From: Robertmurraya_A mangrovi
GTDB lineage: Bacteria > Bacillota > Bacilli > Bacillales > Cytobacillaceae
Reading direction: 5' to 3'
Length of the DNA stretch: 64,000 nt
Assembly: GCF_034427655.1 (NCBI RefSeq)
Contig: NZ_JAXOFX010000019.1
Location: 1 to 64,000, forward strand
Below the pieces are notes generated by a model. It saw only the letters and a program-made list of their open reading frames with translations. It searched no databases and had not been told where the DNA came from. The position numbers and the translations under genes were made by a program. Positions 26,034-35,166 of the stretch are shown here, piece by piece (the first letter of the stretch is position 1; every line of letters begins with the position of its first letter).

Positions 26034-27603
26034 TATCTGAGGTTGGTGGGGAAGGAGAAGGATTCCCTTTAATCTTTATAGGAGATTTGGTTTTTAAATA
26101 AGTAGGTCTTCTTTTATTTGACCAAATAGGAAATCTTACAAAAACATCCTTCTGCTCGGTTAGCTGAAAAGGTGCTACTGGAGTTAAATATGGGATCCCA
26201 AAAGAACGTAAACTTACTAAATGGATAACCATTAGAATTAAGAATAAAAGGATTCCATATAAACCAAGACCTGCCGCCATTAAGATTAATATGAATCTTA
26301 ATAATCTAGTTGATATTGAGAAGTTATAAATAGGTGACACAAAGCTTGCGATAGCCGTTAACGCAACAATAATGACGAGTACATTTGAGACTAGCCCTGC
26401 TTCAACAGCAGCCTGTCCGATAACTAAGGCCCCAACAATGGATACCGTTTGTCCAACAGCCCTTGGCATTCTTATCCCCGCTTCTCTTAAAATTTCAAAG
26501 GTAAGTTCCATTACTAAGATTTCGATTACTGCAGGGAATGGAACTCCCTCTCTTTGGGCTTGAATACTAATTAATAATTGCGTTGGCATTAATTCGTGAT
26601 GATAAGTAGATAGGGCCACATATAAGGACGGTAGAACTAAAGCAATCATAAAAGAGATATAGCGAACCATCCGTATAAAGCTCGCCATAAAATAAGGTTG
26701 ATAATAATCTTCTGACGATTCAAAAAAATCTACTAGTACTCCTGGAACTGATAGGGCAAAAGGGGAACCATCAATCATAATGGCAACCTTGCCCTCTAAT
26801 AAGTGGCCGGCAATTGTATCTGGTCTCTCTGTATTAAAGACTAGTGGGAAAGGAGTAAGGGTTTTGTCGGTAATGAATTCTTCTATGTTTCCAGAATCTA
26901 AAACTCCACCCACTTCTATTTTTTTAATCCTTTTTCTTACTTCATCCAAAATATCTTGATTGGTGATATTTTCAATGTAACTAATGTTGACAGTCGTTTT
27001 TGTATCTGTACCAAGATGGTATCGTTCAAATTTTAGTCTTGGATTTTTTATTCTTTTTCTTATTAAACTAATATTTGTACTAATGTCCTCTATAAATCCA
27101 TCTTTTGGACCCCTTAAAATAGTTTGAGTACTTGGTTCCGTAATAGCTCTCTGCTCTGTACCCCCGATTTTAAAAGTGAGAGCTTTCGTAATTCCATCCA
27201 CTAATAAAACGGCTTGACCATTTAACACATTCCAAGTAACTTGATGTAGATTTTCAACGTACTGATAAGGGACGGTAGGGAAGAACTCATCTCTTACTGT
27301 TTCAATATCATTAATCTCATGTGAAATCGATTTATTAATAGAGTTTAGCACCTTATTGGATAACTCGTTCGTATCCAGCATCGACTCAAGATAACAAATA
27401 CAAGCTTTTTGTTTCCCTAGCTTTATATCTTTCATTTCAAAGTCAAACGTTTGTACAAATAACTTGTTTATTTCACTTTTGTTGGTCTCTAAATCTCGAT
27501 AAAAATTTTTCTCTATACTCTCATCCTGGAATAATTCCTTCTCTGTGGTTTTATTAGCCTGTTTATTTTTCTTCCTCCTAAACAAAAGCTGACGCAAACT
27601 CAT
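26026..27603 (-). CDS. germinant receptor A subunit (GerA family)
   Basis: 525 residues. The N-terminal cytosolic part (about 1-290) has the GerA family segments TTVNISYIENITNQDIL and LVFNTERPDTIAGHLLEGKVAIMIDGSP is typical of the conserved middle (shown here as separate words). Four or five membrane helices follow (about 300-470) with TEQ-type motifs near REGVPFPAVIEIL and MPRAVGQTVSIVGALVIGQA. The C-terminal tail is Pro/Ser-rich. A subunits form the membrane channel-like part of the receptor. The gene overlaps the B-subunit gene by four bases. Confidence 0.94.
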   Translation of the reverse strand: MSLRQLLFRRKKNKQANKTTEKELFQDESIEKNFYRDLETNKSEINKLFVQTFDFEMKDIKLGKQKACICYLESMLDTNELSNKVLNSINKSISHEINDIETVRDEFFPTVPYQYVENLHQVTWNVLNGQAVLLVDGITKALTFKIGGTEQRAITEPSTQTILRGPKDGFIEDISTNISLIRKRIKNPRLKFERYHLGTDTKTTVNISYIENITNQDILDEVRKRIKKIEVGGVLDSGNIEEFITDKTLTPFPLVFNTERPDTIAGHLLEGKVAIMIDGSPFALSVPGVLVDFFESSEDYYQPYFMASFIRMVRYISFMIALVLPSLYVALSTYHHELMPTQLLISIQAQREGVPFPAVIEILVMELTFEILREAGIRMPRAVGQTVSIVGALVIGQAAVEAGLVSNVLVIIVALTAIASFVSPIYNFSISTRLLRFILILMAAGLGLYGILLFLILMVIHLVSLRSFGIPYLTPVAPFQLTEQKDVFVRFPIWSNKRRPTYLKTKSPIKIKGNPSPSPPTSDNG

Positions 27604-28715
27604 TGCTGTTTCTCCTTTTGTTGTTTTTTGATTTTGTAGATTAGAAAAGGCAATAGGGTGAGTGGAAATAAGAATTGAAAAGGTATATGCAAATACATGG
27701 GAACAACTTTTACCCCTTCTTGTATATGCTCAGCGTAATTTTCACTTATAACAATAGTAATAAAGGCAATGATGGCTCCCATTGGTACAACCATTGTTCG
27801 ATATGGCCGGTTAAATATGATTTCAAGCCCCTTTAATCCTCCAAAAAAGAACACACTAACCTTCACAATAATTCCGAACATAACGATAAATACAACGACT
27901 AAATCGACCCGTTCTATAAAATCAAGCAATGAGATTTCTCTAGCTGCTGATAACGTTGGAAAATTAGCCCGTTCCCTCATCTCCGGTCCAAGTGTTGTTA
28001 ATTGAAGAATCATGGTATAGACTAACGTTATTCCACTTGCCAAAACAGCTATCATGCTAGTTTTTCCTGCATTCGCAAATTTTGTTGCATACGGAATGAT
28101 AAGAGTAAACGCAATCATCTCTCCATAAGGAAAAGTAATGAATCCAGGGAAGACGACTTTTAAAATGGGGCCAAATCCCTCCCCGAATATAGGCAACAAG
28201 TTGTTAAACTCTATTTCACCAGTCAAAAAAACTAATAATCCAATAATAAGAGCAAACGAGAAGATATAAGGGATAAAAATTTCACTAGTTCTCCCCATTA
28301 CCTCCAACCCTAAATAAATCATATAAACAATGACCATCATCATTGTCAGAGCGATGACTTCGATAGGTGTCTTCTCAAAAATCGTTGATGACATCAATTC
28401 ACAAAAGTCTCTTAACACCCTTGCAGCAATATAAAAAAAGTAAACGATATAAAGGAAGATAACCGCTCTGCCAATCCATTTCCCAAATGTAAAAATAAGA
28501 ATTTCAAATAAATTTTTACCCGGTAACTTCTTTAATATATACACGTAAAAACCGGTGATTCCTACTCCACAAACCGTCCCAATGCACTCTGCTATCCAGG
28601 CATCCTGCTTCGCTTCTCCACCAATTCCTACAACTACCGCACTACCTAATTCAAAAATATAAATAAGGATAAATAATTGAAATAAGGACACTTTTTCGAC
28701 GAGATTGTTCTTCAT
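27600..28715 (-). CDS. germinant receptor B subunit (GerB family, APC-type)
   Basis: 371 residues with about ten transmembrane helices in an amino acid/polyamine/organocation-like fold; B subunits bind the germinant (often L-amino acids). Seen segments: LFQLFILIYIFELGSA near the start, KLPGKNLFEI, PYGEMIAFTLI and a basic C-terminal tail KIKKQQKEKQQ. It precedes the A-subunit gene (order D-B-A-C), unlike the classical A-B-C order. Germinant specificity cannot be read from sequence. Confidence 0.93.
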   Translation of the reverse strand: MKNNLVEKVSLFQLFILIYIFELGSAVVVGIGGEAKQDAWIAECIGTVCGVGITGFYVYILKKLPGKNLFEILIFTFGKWIGRAVIFLYIVYFFYIAARVLRDFCELMSSTIFEKTPIEVIALTMMMVIVYMIYLGLEVMGRTSEIFIPYIFSFALIIGLLVFLTGEIEFNNLLPIFGEGFGPILKVVFPGFITFPYGEMIAFTLIIPYATKFANAGKTSMIAVLASGITLVYTMILQLTTLGPEMRERANFPTLSAAREISLLDFIERVDLVVVFIVMFGIIVKVSVFFFGGLKGLEIIFNRPYRTMVVPMGAIIAFITIVISENYAEHIQEGVKVVPMYLHIPFQFLFPLTLLPFLIYKIKKQQKEKQQ

Positions 28716-28716
28716 A

Positions 28717-28947
28717 TTAGTTATTTTTATTTAATCCTTTTTCTTTTTTTAACCGATAATCGACTATCAAACTAGAGATGAGTCCAATTCCTAGTCCAAA
28801 ATAAACCATCCATTTATTCGTCCCGGGATTAATCCTCAAGATTGTTAGAAGTGGGTATAGGAAAGAGCTCTGATAAATAAATGTATCTATAATCGCTATT
28901 AAACCAATTAAGCAAGTTAATAAGATTGCAAAACTAATGGTTACCAT
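28717..28947 (-). CDS. small germinant receptor D-type subunit
   Basis: 76 residues from the ATG at 28947, which has AGGA 8 bp upstream; the 93-residue reading has no ribosome binding site. Two transmembrane helices (about 3-25 and 45-63) with a short loop and a basic tail YRLKKEKGLNKNN. This size and topology match the D proteins that accompany some germinant receptors (such as GerKD and GerUD) and modulate their response. It ends one base before the B-subunit gene, so it is part of the operon. Confidence 0.75.
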   Translation of the reverse strand: MVTISFAILLTCLIGLIAIIDTFIYQSSFLYPLLTILRINPGTNKWMVYFGLGIGLISSLIVDYRLKKEKGLNKNN

Positions 28948-29072
28948 TATAATCATCCTAAAAATTAGTAACTGGCCATTTAGACAGCCTGATTTCATAA
29001 ATTTAGTTTTTACAAAATCATGGACTTTATGCTTATAAATGGTATTGATGTCAATGTCACACTTCCCAGAAC

Positions 29073-29092
29073 AAAAGCGCTGGAGCTGGACG
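29073..29092. repeat. fragment of the second dispersed repeat
   Basis: AAAAGCGCTGGAGCTGGACG, a GC-rich word in AT-rich intergenic DNA, related to the fragment at 14036. Its arms GCGCTGGAGC are typical of the half-element seen throughout Bacillus relatives. Confidence 0.4.
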
Positions 29093-29143
29093 TGGACAAT
29101 TAATATAAAAAATTATCTACAATGCGAGAAATTTATACTAAAC

Positions 29144-29179
29144 AAAAAAAAAGAGTAGAAGCTTTTGCTTTTACTCTTT
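29144..29179 (-). terminator. terminator after the His-rich repeat protein gene
   Basis: Minus-strand stem AAAGAGTAAAAGC/GCTTCTACTCTTT (one mismatch), AAAA loop, then nine T. Confidence 0.8.
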
Positions 29180-29203
29180 GAGAGTTTTTATTATGAAAAT
29201 AGC

Positions 29204-30142
29204 CTATTTATAAAAGTGATGATGGTGATCCTTTTTATTTCCCCAAAAGAACTCATCCTTTTTTTGAAAAGGAAATAAATTTAACTCTTCAGCTCGATCT
29301 CTGTGCTTTGTCATGATTTCCTCAAAAAGTTCCTCAGTTGTTTTACCTTCAATGTTAAGTCCTAGTTCCGTAGCTGTTTTTTGAATTTTTATTTTCTGTA
29401 CTTCTTTCACAAGCTCTCTTGTATCTTTACCGTCTGTTTTAATTCCTAGCTCTTTGGCATCTTTTTTAACTTGGCCATCTATCACTTCGCGCATAAGAGT
29501 GTGATAATCTTTTCCTTCTGTCTTAATTCCTAGCTCTTTGGCTACTTTATTAAGTTTGGTTTCTCTAACTTCCTCCGATAGCTTATCTAATGATTTTCCC
29601 TCGGTGGTAATTCCTAATAATTTCGCTTCATCCGTAACCTCTTTTGTACGAATTTCCTTTGCTAACGTATCTGTGTCTTTACCGTCTGTTGTGATTCCTA
29701 GTTCTGCAGCTTTCTTCTTAACGATATGTTTTCTTACCTCTTGAAATAATTCTTTACCTGTCTTTCCTTCTGTTTTAATGCCTAGTGACTCTGCTTTCTT
29801 TTTAATAATGGCCTCTCTAATTTCTTTTGAAATTGTTTCCGAGTTCTTGCCTTCTGTTTTTATTCCAAGTTCTTTTGCCTTCTTTTTAAGCCATTCCTCT
29901 CGAACCTGTTTTGCCAACTCTTCCATTTCTTTTCCTTCAGGATTAATGCCTAGTGTTTTTGCCTTTTCTTCTAAATGTTCTCGAGACATACGGTGTTGGT
30001 GATGGTGACCATGAGAAAATTCATCCTTCTCATTTGTTTGGGCAACCACCGATAGATTTTTCGACGCAAACACCGGAACAGCATTAAACACTCCACCCAT
30101 CAAAACCGCTGACAAAGCAAACATCATTGTTTTTTTATTCAT
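29204..30142 (-). CDS. secreted protein with eight 28-residue repeats and His-rich ends
   Basis: 312 residues with a signal peptide (1-27, ending PVFAS). From about residue 54 to 280 the protein is eight tandem 28-residue units with the pattern K-x-A-x-x-LGI-x-(T/P)-(E/D)-GK-x5-L-x-x-E-(V/I)-R: LGINPEGK, LGIKTEGK, LGIKTEGK, LGITTDGK, LGITTEGK, LGIKTEGK, LGIKTDGK and LGLNIEGK. Each unit reads as two short helices. His clusters lie at both ends (HGHHHQH near 44, DHHHHF at the C terminus), suggesting metal binding. I do not recognise the family. Monocistronic with AGGAGG before the ATG. Confidence 0.85.
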   Translation of the reverse strand: MNKKTMMFALSAVLMGGVFNAVPVFASKNLSVVAQTNEKDEFSHGHHHQHRMSREHLEEKAKTLGINPEGKEMEELAKQVREEWLKKKAKELGIKTEGKNSETISKEIREAIIKKKAESLGIKTEGKTGKELFQEVRKHIVKKKAAELGITTDGKDTDTLAKEIRTKEVTDEAKLLGITTEGKSLDKLSEEVRETKLNKVAKELGIKTEGKDYHTLMREVIDGQVKKDAKELGIKTDGKDTRELVKEVQKIKIQKTATELGLNIEGKTTEELFEEIMTKHRDRAEELNLFPFQKKDEFFWGNKKDHHHHFYK

Positions 30143-30296
30143 AAAAATCCTCCTTTATAATTGGTTACTTGCATATTATTTCCAAAGGTTATGAATTAAC
30201 TATGAACAATTTATTAAAGATGTGTGAAGAGGTTGTTTTAAGTCAAAAATTGCTTAAGAAAGGATCACTTCATGCAGCCTTATGCGAAAACAAGCT

Positions 30297-31256
30297 TTAT
30301 AAATTCAAGGTGTAAACTCTGCCTTTATTTGTTCCAGTATAGGGTAAATTCATAGAGGAGAGGATTCTTCTAGCTAAATTCGCTGAATCGTTTTGTAGAA
30401 AATCCCGCAGCTCACTATTAGTTATCGAGGAATTTATTAAAAGTTGATAGTCCTTTAATGCTGCTAGATGACCGTCTTTAGTGGTAGAAGTGCATTGGGG
30501 ACAAATCCATTTATTGTTTGCTCTTTGTAGAGGGATGAAAGAACATTTTTCGCATTGAATCCCTTTAATTAATTGGTCTTTTGTGAGCTTAAACTCTTCT
30601 AAAATAGCTGGATTTTTTGGAGTATGTTGTTTTTTTAATTGACGGATGATCGATTTTATTTCTTTTTCTGTAAAAATCGTCTTTTGAAAGGACTTCTCTA
30701 GTTCTTCTATCTTTGTGGGGAGATAATCACGGTGGATTACTTTTTGAGGTAAATGCTTTCTGTCTGTCGAATCAATGGTTGTGTTAGGGTTGCTAATGAC
30801 TACTAGAGCAACAATCGGACTTATAGGGACTTTATTCAGTTCCAACCACACTTTCAATCTCTTTTGTTGATTGCTAGTCTGAATTATAGGATCGGAAAAG
30901 GCTTTTTCAGTGTCATCTTTGTAGCGAACCAGTTGGTGAAAATCTGTATCAAATACGATTTTACCTGCCATGTTTTTAATTTCGATTATGACGATGAATT
31001 TTTGCGATATAAGCATTGTATCAGTCTGGAAATAACGATTTTTTACGGGGAGACGAAGATCATGGAGAATGTAGTAGGTTTTTTTGGGTAAAAAACTTAG
31101 TGGATAATCAATCGAGCATTCACCTTTATAGCCAGCCATCGCCCGATTATATTTATCTTTAATGTGGGGATACTCTGGTAACGTTTTAGGAACCCTTTTA
31201 TACAAAGCTTCCAGTTTTTGCAGGTAAATAGGCATTTCTCTTGGTTTTACGATCAT
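30297..31256 (-). CDS. NERD-domain protein with C-terminal zinc ribbon
   Basis: 319 residues. A NERD (nuclease-related) domain spans about 35-160: GYKGECSIDYPL, a DTMLIS strand, IEIKNMAGKI (the E-x-K of the PD-(D/E)xK-like fold) and IQTSNQQKRLK. After about residue 235 a zinc ribbon follows, CEKCSF ... WICPQC. No membrane segment. NERD proteins are presumed nucleic-acid enzymes; their function in Bacillus is unknown. A set of 21-bp tandem repeats lies just upstream. Confidence 0.85.
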   Translation of the reverse strand: MIVKPREMPIYLQKLEALYKRVPKTLPEYPHIKDKYNRAMAGYKGECSIDYPLSFLPKKTYYILHDLRLPVKNRYFQTDTMLISQKFIVIIEIKNMAGKIVFDTDFHQLVRYKDDTEKAFSDPIIQTSNQQKRLKVWLELNKVPISPIVALVVISNPNTTIDSTDRKHLPQKVIHRDYLPTKIEELEKSFQKTIFTEKEIKSIIRQLKKQHTPKNPAILEEFKLTKDQLIKGIQCEKCSFIPLQRANNKWICPQCTSTTKDGHLAALKDYQLLINSSITNSELRDFLQNDSANLARRILSSMNLPYTGTNKGRVYTLNL

Positions 31257-31348
31257 CTTATCACTCCTTTAAAATTTTTCTCCAAATAAATTCGTTATTT
31301 CATAGATTAACTCCTTTAATTTTTATGAGTTTTATCTAGAGATTTAGA

Positions 31349-31448
31349 GATATCATCGTTTTCGGCTTAGATATCATCAGTTTTGAGAATATATCATCGT
31401 TTTTGAACTACATATCATCGAATTTTTAAGAATATCGTTTTTTCGACA
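31349..31448. repeat. array of 21-bp tandem repeats (ATATCATCG-type)
   Basis: Four units of 21-22 bp begin GATATCATCGTTTT, GATATCATCAGTTTT, ATATCATCGTTTTT and ATATCATCGAATTT; a fifth, partial unit reads ATATCGTTTTTTCG. The first nine bases of each unit are near-identical and the rest drifts. The array lies between the hemAT terminator and the NERD gene, about 100-190 bp upstream of the NERD start, and could be protein binding sites. Confidence 0.75.
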
Positions 31449-31456
31449 TAATCCAA

Positions 31457-31493
31457 CAAAAAAATCCACACCGGTCCATGGAACGGACCGGTG
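31457..31493 (-). terminator. terminator after hemAT
   Basis: Perfect stem CACCGGTCC/GGACCGGTG (31469-31477, 31485-31493) followed on the minus strand by TGGATTTTTTTG. Confidence 0.85.
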
Positions 31494-31500
31494 CACTACT

Positions 31501-32805
31501 CTAGTTTCGCCCTTCCTCCGCCCTCTCTAATAGTGTATTAGCTAGGACAGAAAGGTTCGTAATAGTTTCATTAATTTCTTTAATCGAGCTGACAATCGTA
31601 TCTAAATCCAGTTTGTTTCGGTCAAACATGTCCAGGTATTGTTCCATCTCCATTTTTACAGTTAGTAGTCCTGTTTTTACATCCTGGATTTTCGTTTTTG
31701 ATTGTTGAGTGGACTCGTTCATGGAACTTAATAGTTTCAATAGGTCATTGATTTGATGATCACTGTCATCAATTAGTGATTTAATTTGGCTGCTCATACT
31801 TTTCGAGTTTTCTGCTAGTTTTCTAACCTCTGTTGCGACAACAGCGAACCCTCTGCCCTCTTCTCCCGCTCGTGCAGCTTCAATTGATGCGTTCAGCGCA
31901 AGTAAATTGGTTTGGTCTGCAATGTCCTCAATCCCCTTGGTCATCGTAATAATTTTACCCGATATGCTTTTCAAAGATTCTATTCCACTTAATGATGTGT
32001 CGACCTCATCTAAAACTGTTTCAAAAGTCGTAAACATTTCGTCCATTTGATGTTGATTCATGTTTGTTAAGTTTAATAGATTTTTACTGCTTTTCTGCGT
32101 CATTTCCGTTTCACTCTTAATCTGCTCTGCTTTTCCGCTCGTTTCACTTATTGATGCCTCTGTCTGTTGAACGGAAGCTGCTACCTCTTGACTGATGGAA
32201 TTTAACTCCCTCTGCAAGCTTTCATTCGCATCATTGAGCTGTTTCAAGTCCGTGATTCTCGCTTGTAAATAATTGTCTACTACTAGTTGGGAGTCTAAGT
32301 TAATGACATGGGTGACAGCTAATAAAACAGTCGTTAGTTTTTCTGGTTCTCTATGGAGGGCTTCTACAATTTTAGGTATGAGAAGGGTGCTGATGGCTGA
32401 ATAGGTTGCGATAAACCATTCAACAGGAAGGCCCGCTCCCATATGTGTTCCGCCGATTCTTTTACGCATGGCAAAGTATGCATCATCCAGTTCCCCACTT
32501 AATAGACTTTTAAAATAGTGAAAAAATACGTGGTATAGACGATCGCGACTCGTTTGGCTTGTCGCAATTCCTTTCAGAAGTGGAAACTGAAACAAGTGAT
32601 CTAACACTTTATTTAATAGTTCATCTAACAGAGGTAACACTACTGGCTGTGCTTCCTGTAAGGCTATTAAATGCTCTTTTGCAAAACCCATGTATTGGGT
32701 ACGCTCTGCAATTTTATGATTTTCTATATGTAAAATACTACTTTTTGCCGGAAAATCCATGGATGGAGCATAAACTTTGTCATTTTTCTTTAATTGAAAA
32801 AACAT
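31501..32805 (-). CDS. hemAT: HemAT globin-coupled aerotaxis transducer
   Basis: 434 residues, same size as HemAT of B. subtilis, a soluble oxygen sensor that signals to CheA. Residues 1-180 are a globin-coupled sensor domain with proximal heme His121 in RIGGTHMGAGLPVEWF. Residues 190-430 are a methyl-accepting coiled coil with the highly conserved hairpin tip IADQTNLLALNASIEAARAG, broken here as ADQTNLLALN and EAARAGEEGRGFAVVA. No transmembrane segment, as expected. Monocistronic. Confidence 0.95.
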   Translation of the reverse strand: MFFQLKKNDKVYAPSMDFPAKSSILHIENHKIAERTQYMGFAKEHLIALQEAQPVVLPLLDELLNKVLDHLFQFPLLKGIATSQTSRDRLYHVFFHYFKSLLSGELDDAYFAMRKRIGGTHMGAGLPVEWFIATYSAISTLLIPKIVEALHREPEKLTTVLLAVTHVINLDSQLVVDNYLQARITDLKQLNDANESLQRELNSISQEVAASVQQTEASISETSGKAEQIKSETEMTQKSSKNLLNLTNMNQHQMDEMFTTFETVLDEVDTSLSGIESLKSISGKIITMTKGIEDIADQTNLLALNASIEAARAGEEGRGFAVVATEVRKLAENSKSMSSQIKSLIDDSDHQINDLLKLLSSMNESTQQSKTKIQDVKTGLLTVKMEMEQYLDMFDRNKLDLDTIVSSIKEINETITNLSVLANTLLERAEEGRN

Positions 32806-32949
32806 ACGACGATCCTCCTACGAGTGTAAAATAACATTTGTATAACTTATGTTTAAATTATGTACAATTACCTAGTAAATATCAACTATAAACTCTCACA
32901 TTTTTATAGACAAAAAAGGAGACGAATATTTAGCCCCCTTACCAATAAA

Positions 32950-34215
32950 TTAAGTTGATGATTCACTCCGTACAGCCATATCAACTTCAACCAACTGCTT
33001 TCTATCCAAGATCATAAATGGAATGTGAACAACTGCTTTTAAAACTACACCAATTCCAAGGATGACAATAGATACGATTAGGGAATGCGAATCAAATAGA
33101 TACCCAAACAACTGATAGCCTAGTATTTGACCGAGTGCGAATAATAGTGACATGACTGAGAAAAAGCGTCCTAGTTTACTCGCTTCTACGTTTTGCTGGT
33201 AAAAGGCTACGAAAAATGCACCGTAAAATCCCCTTACCCAGAACATACCGAATGTCACGATTGAGAAAAAGACTAGATGTCCCATGGGAACTCTACTTAT
33301 ATAGCCCACTACTGCCTCTATCCCTAATAAGAACAATGGAATCACCGTCACAATCATTCCAATAATTCCGTAAAATATCCCATGCCCCACTGTAATTTTG
33401 TTTTTCACAGCTGTAACAGCAAAGACACTTAACACGATTCCGATGGTTGCAACACTTTCAACAACCCCCACATCGAGATCGGATCCATCAAAAACATTCT
33501 TTATCAAAAATGGAAATCCCATATAAAATATGGCGGTTAAAAAGATATGTGTTAACATTCCATTGATTACTAATGATGTTAAACGGCCGTCACGAAAAAC
33601 GGTGAACCCTTCTCTTAAATCCGTCAAAATGGAGTTCGAGTTCTTTTCTGCTTCTTTTGTTTTTATCTGTAAATCTTTCAACACAAAAGCTGAAAATAGA
33701 AAAAATAAAGAGGTTAGTAAGATGACCATCTCAATTCCTAATAGACTATAGAGCAATGCTCCTAGAATGGGAGCAGCCACTTTTCCACCTTCTAAAACGG
33801 TATTCTTAATGGAATTTCCTTCTACTAAATCTTCTTTATCCAGTATATTTGGTAAAACTGTTACGAAGGCTGGGGTAAAGAACACGTTACAGGTTCCTAA
33901 AAATAATAAAAGTGCGTAAATCGCATATTCATTTAAAGGCAAAAAGAAAGCTACTCCAAGTACAACTGCACGGAGTAAATCCAAAAATACGAGAAGCTTT
34001 TTCTTATTTATTTTATCAACTATTACTCCTGCAAATAAACCAAACACTAAAGCAGGTGCGGTGTTAATAATAAAAGCCGAAGCAAACTTTGTCGCCGACT
34101 CGGTGATATCTAGTAAAAATAATGAAATGGCCATTTGTAAAGTAAAGTAGCCGAATAGAGCCAGCGTTTCTCCTAGCAAAAATCTTGTATAATCCTTATT
34201 TTTCAATATCCTCAT
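32950..34215 (-). CDS. MFS transporter, macrolide-efflux-like
   Basis: 421 residues with twelve predicted transmembrane helices. The MFS loop 2-3 signature appears as GVIVDKINKKKLLVFLD. The overall pattern (LALFGYFTLQMAISLFLLDI at the N terminus) is that of the MefA/TetV-like drug efflux group. It is divergently transcribed from an AraC-type regulator gene 110 bp away, which is its probable regulator. Substrate unknown. Confidence 0.88.
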   Translation of the reverse strand: MRILKNKDYTRFLLGETLALFGYFTLQMAISLFLLDITESATKFASAFIINTAPALVFGLFAGVIVDKINKKKLLVFLDLLRAVVLGVAFFLPLNEYAIYALLLFLGTCNVFFTPAFVTVLPNILDKEDLVEGNSIKNTVLEGGKVAAPILGALLYSLLGIEMVILLTSLFFLFSAFVLKDLQIKTKEAEKNSNSILTDLREGFTVFRDGRLTSLVINGMLTHIFLTAIFYMGFPFLIKNVFDGSDLDVGVVESVATIGIVLSVFAVTAVKNKITVGHGIFYGIIGMIVTVIPLFLLGIEAVVGYISRVPMGHLVFFSIVTFGMFWVRGFYGAFFVAFYQQNVEASKLGRFFSVMSLLFALGQILGYQLFGYLFDSHSLIVSIVILGIGVVLKAVVHIPFMILDRKQLVEVDMAVRSESST

Positions 34216-34324
34216 AATAATCCCTCCACCTTAATTTTAAAGAAGGCAAGTGTACATATCTCGGCATTTTTTACCATTAAAATTTGTTATAATTTGCTTA
34301 AAGACTTACAAGTGAGGGATTAAA

Positions 34325-35137
34325 ATGAAATTGTTATCAGTCAACTTGCCTCAATCTTCTTTATCCATTTATCAATTAAATGAAAATACCGCAGATGAGT
34401 TTCACGACCATGGGCCCTTTTATCAAATTAGTATTCCTTTACTTGGTGAGCCTTTTATGGAGTTTCATGGGGAAACGAGAAAATTGGAGGAACGAGCGGT
34501 TACGATGGTTGGGGAAGAGCACCGGAATTATGCTAATCATGAGAAAATTAAACTTCTTCTCATCAGTCTAAATCAAGAGCTTCTCACTGATGTTCTTGCG
34601 GATAAAACTGGATTTTCAAACAAAATCGAATTTGCAAAATGGGGTCAAAATTCTTCAGAGCATTTAAAGCGATTAGGTAAGAAAATCATTAAAATGATTT
34701 CGGAGGATTCTCTTGAAGACATGGAATTAAGCGAAGTTGAGTGGGAATTAGCTTCCCTATTGCTGACTATACAAGAGGGAACGCATTCAACCATCTGGGA
34801 AAAAGATCGTGCTATTTTAGGGAATCCCGCTTTACAAAAAATTATTACTTTTATCCATCAAAACTATCAAGAGAAAGTCTCTAACAAGGAGCTTGCTTCT
34901 CAATTTCAAATCAGCCAGATGCATCTCTATCGTCTGTTTCAAGAGCATCTTGGCATGACACCTAATGAATATATAAGGGAAACTCGATTAAAAAATGCAA
35001 CTAGTCTTCTTCAAAAAAGTAAGAAGGACATTACAACCATCTCCCTTGATTCTGGTTTCGGTAGTTTAAGTTCCTTTGAACGATCCTTTAAAAAGAAATA
35101 CGGAGTTACACCAAAAGAATTCCGTTCAAAAACATAG
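34325..35137 (+). CDS. AraC-family regulator with N-terminal cupin domain
   Basis: 270 residues. An N-terminal cupin-like sensor half (about 1-150, FHDHGPFYQISIPL) is followed by the two AraC helix-turn-helix motifs (about 165-268: NKELASQFQISQMHLYRLFQ and TISLDSGFGSLSSFERSFKK). The final segment YGVTPKEFRSK is the usual family end. GTGAGGG precedes the ATG. Divergent to the MFS transporter, which it likely controls in response to a small molecule. Confidence 0.9.
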   Translation: MKLLSVNLPQSSLSIYQLNENTADEFHDHGPFYQISIPLLGEPFMEFHGETRKLEERAVTMVGEEHRNYANHEKIKLLLISLNQELLTDVLADKTGFSNKIEFAKWGQNSSEHLKRLGKKIIKMISEDSLEDMELSEVEWELASLLLTIQEGTHSTIWEKDRAILGNPALQKIITFIHQNYQEKVSNKELASQFQISQMHLYRLFQEHLGMTPNEYIRETRLKNATSLLQKSKKDITTISLDSGFGSLSSFERSFKKKYGVTPKEFRSKT

Positions 35138-35142
35138 AAAAA

Positions 35143-35166
35143 GAGAGTTCATCACATTGAACTCTC
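35143..35166 (-). terminator. terminator after tatC
   Basis: Perfect stem GAGAGTTCA/TGAACTCTC with a 6-base loop, T5 on the minus strand and overlap with the tatC stop; placed between convergent araC-type and tatC genes. Confidence 0.7.

Noticed and set aside
31349..31448. CRISPR array
   Set aside because: Units are 21 bp with a nine-base conserved head and drifting remainder, with no repeat-spacer alternation and no cas genes nearby.
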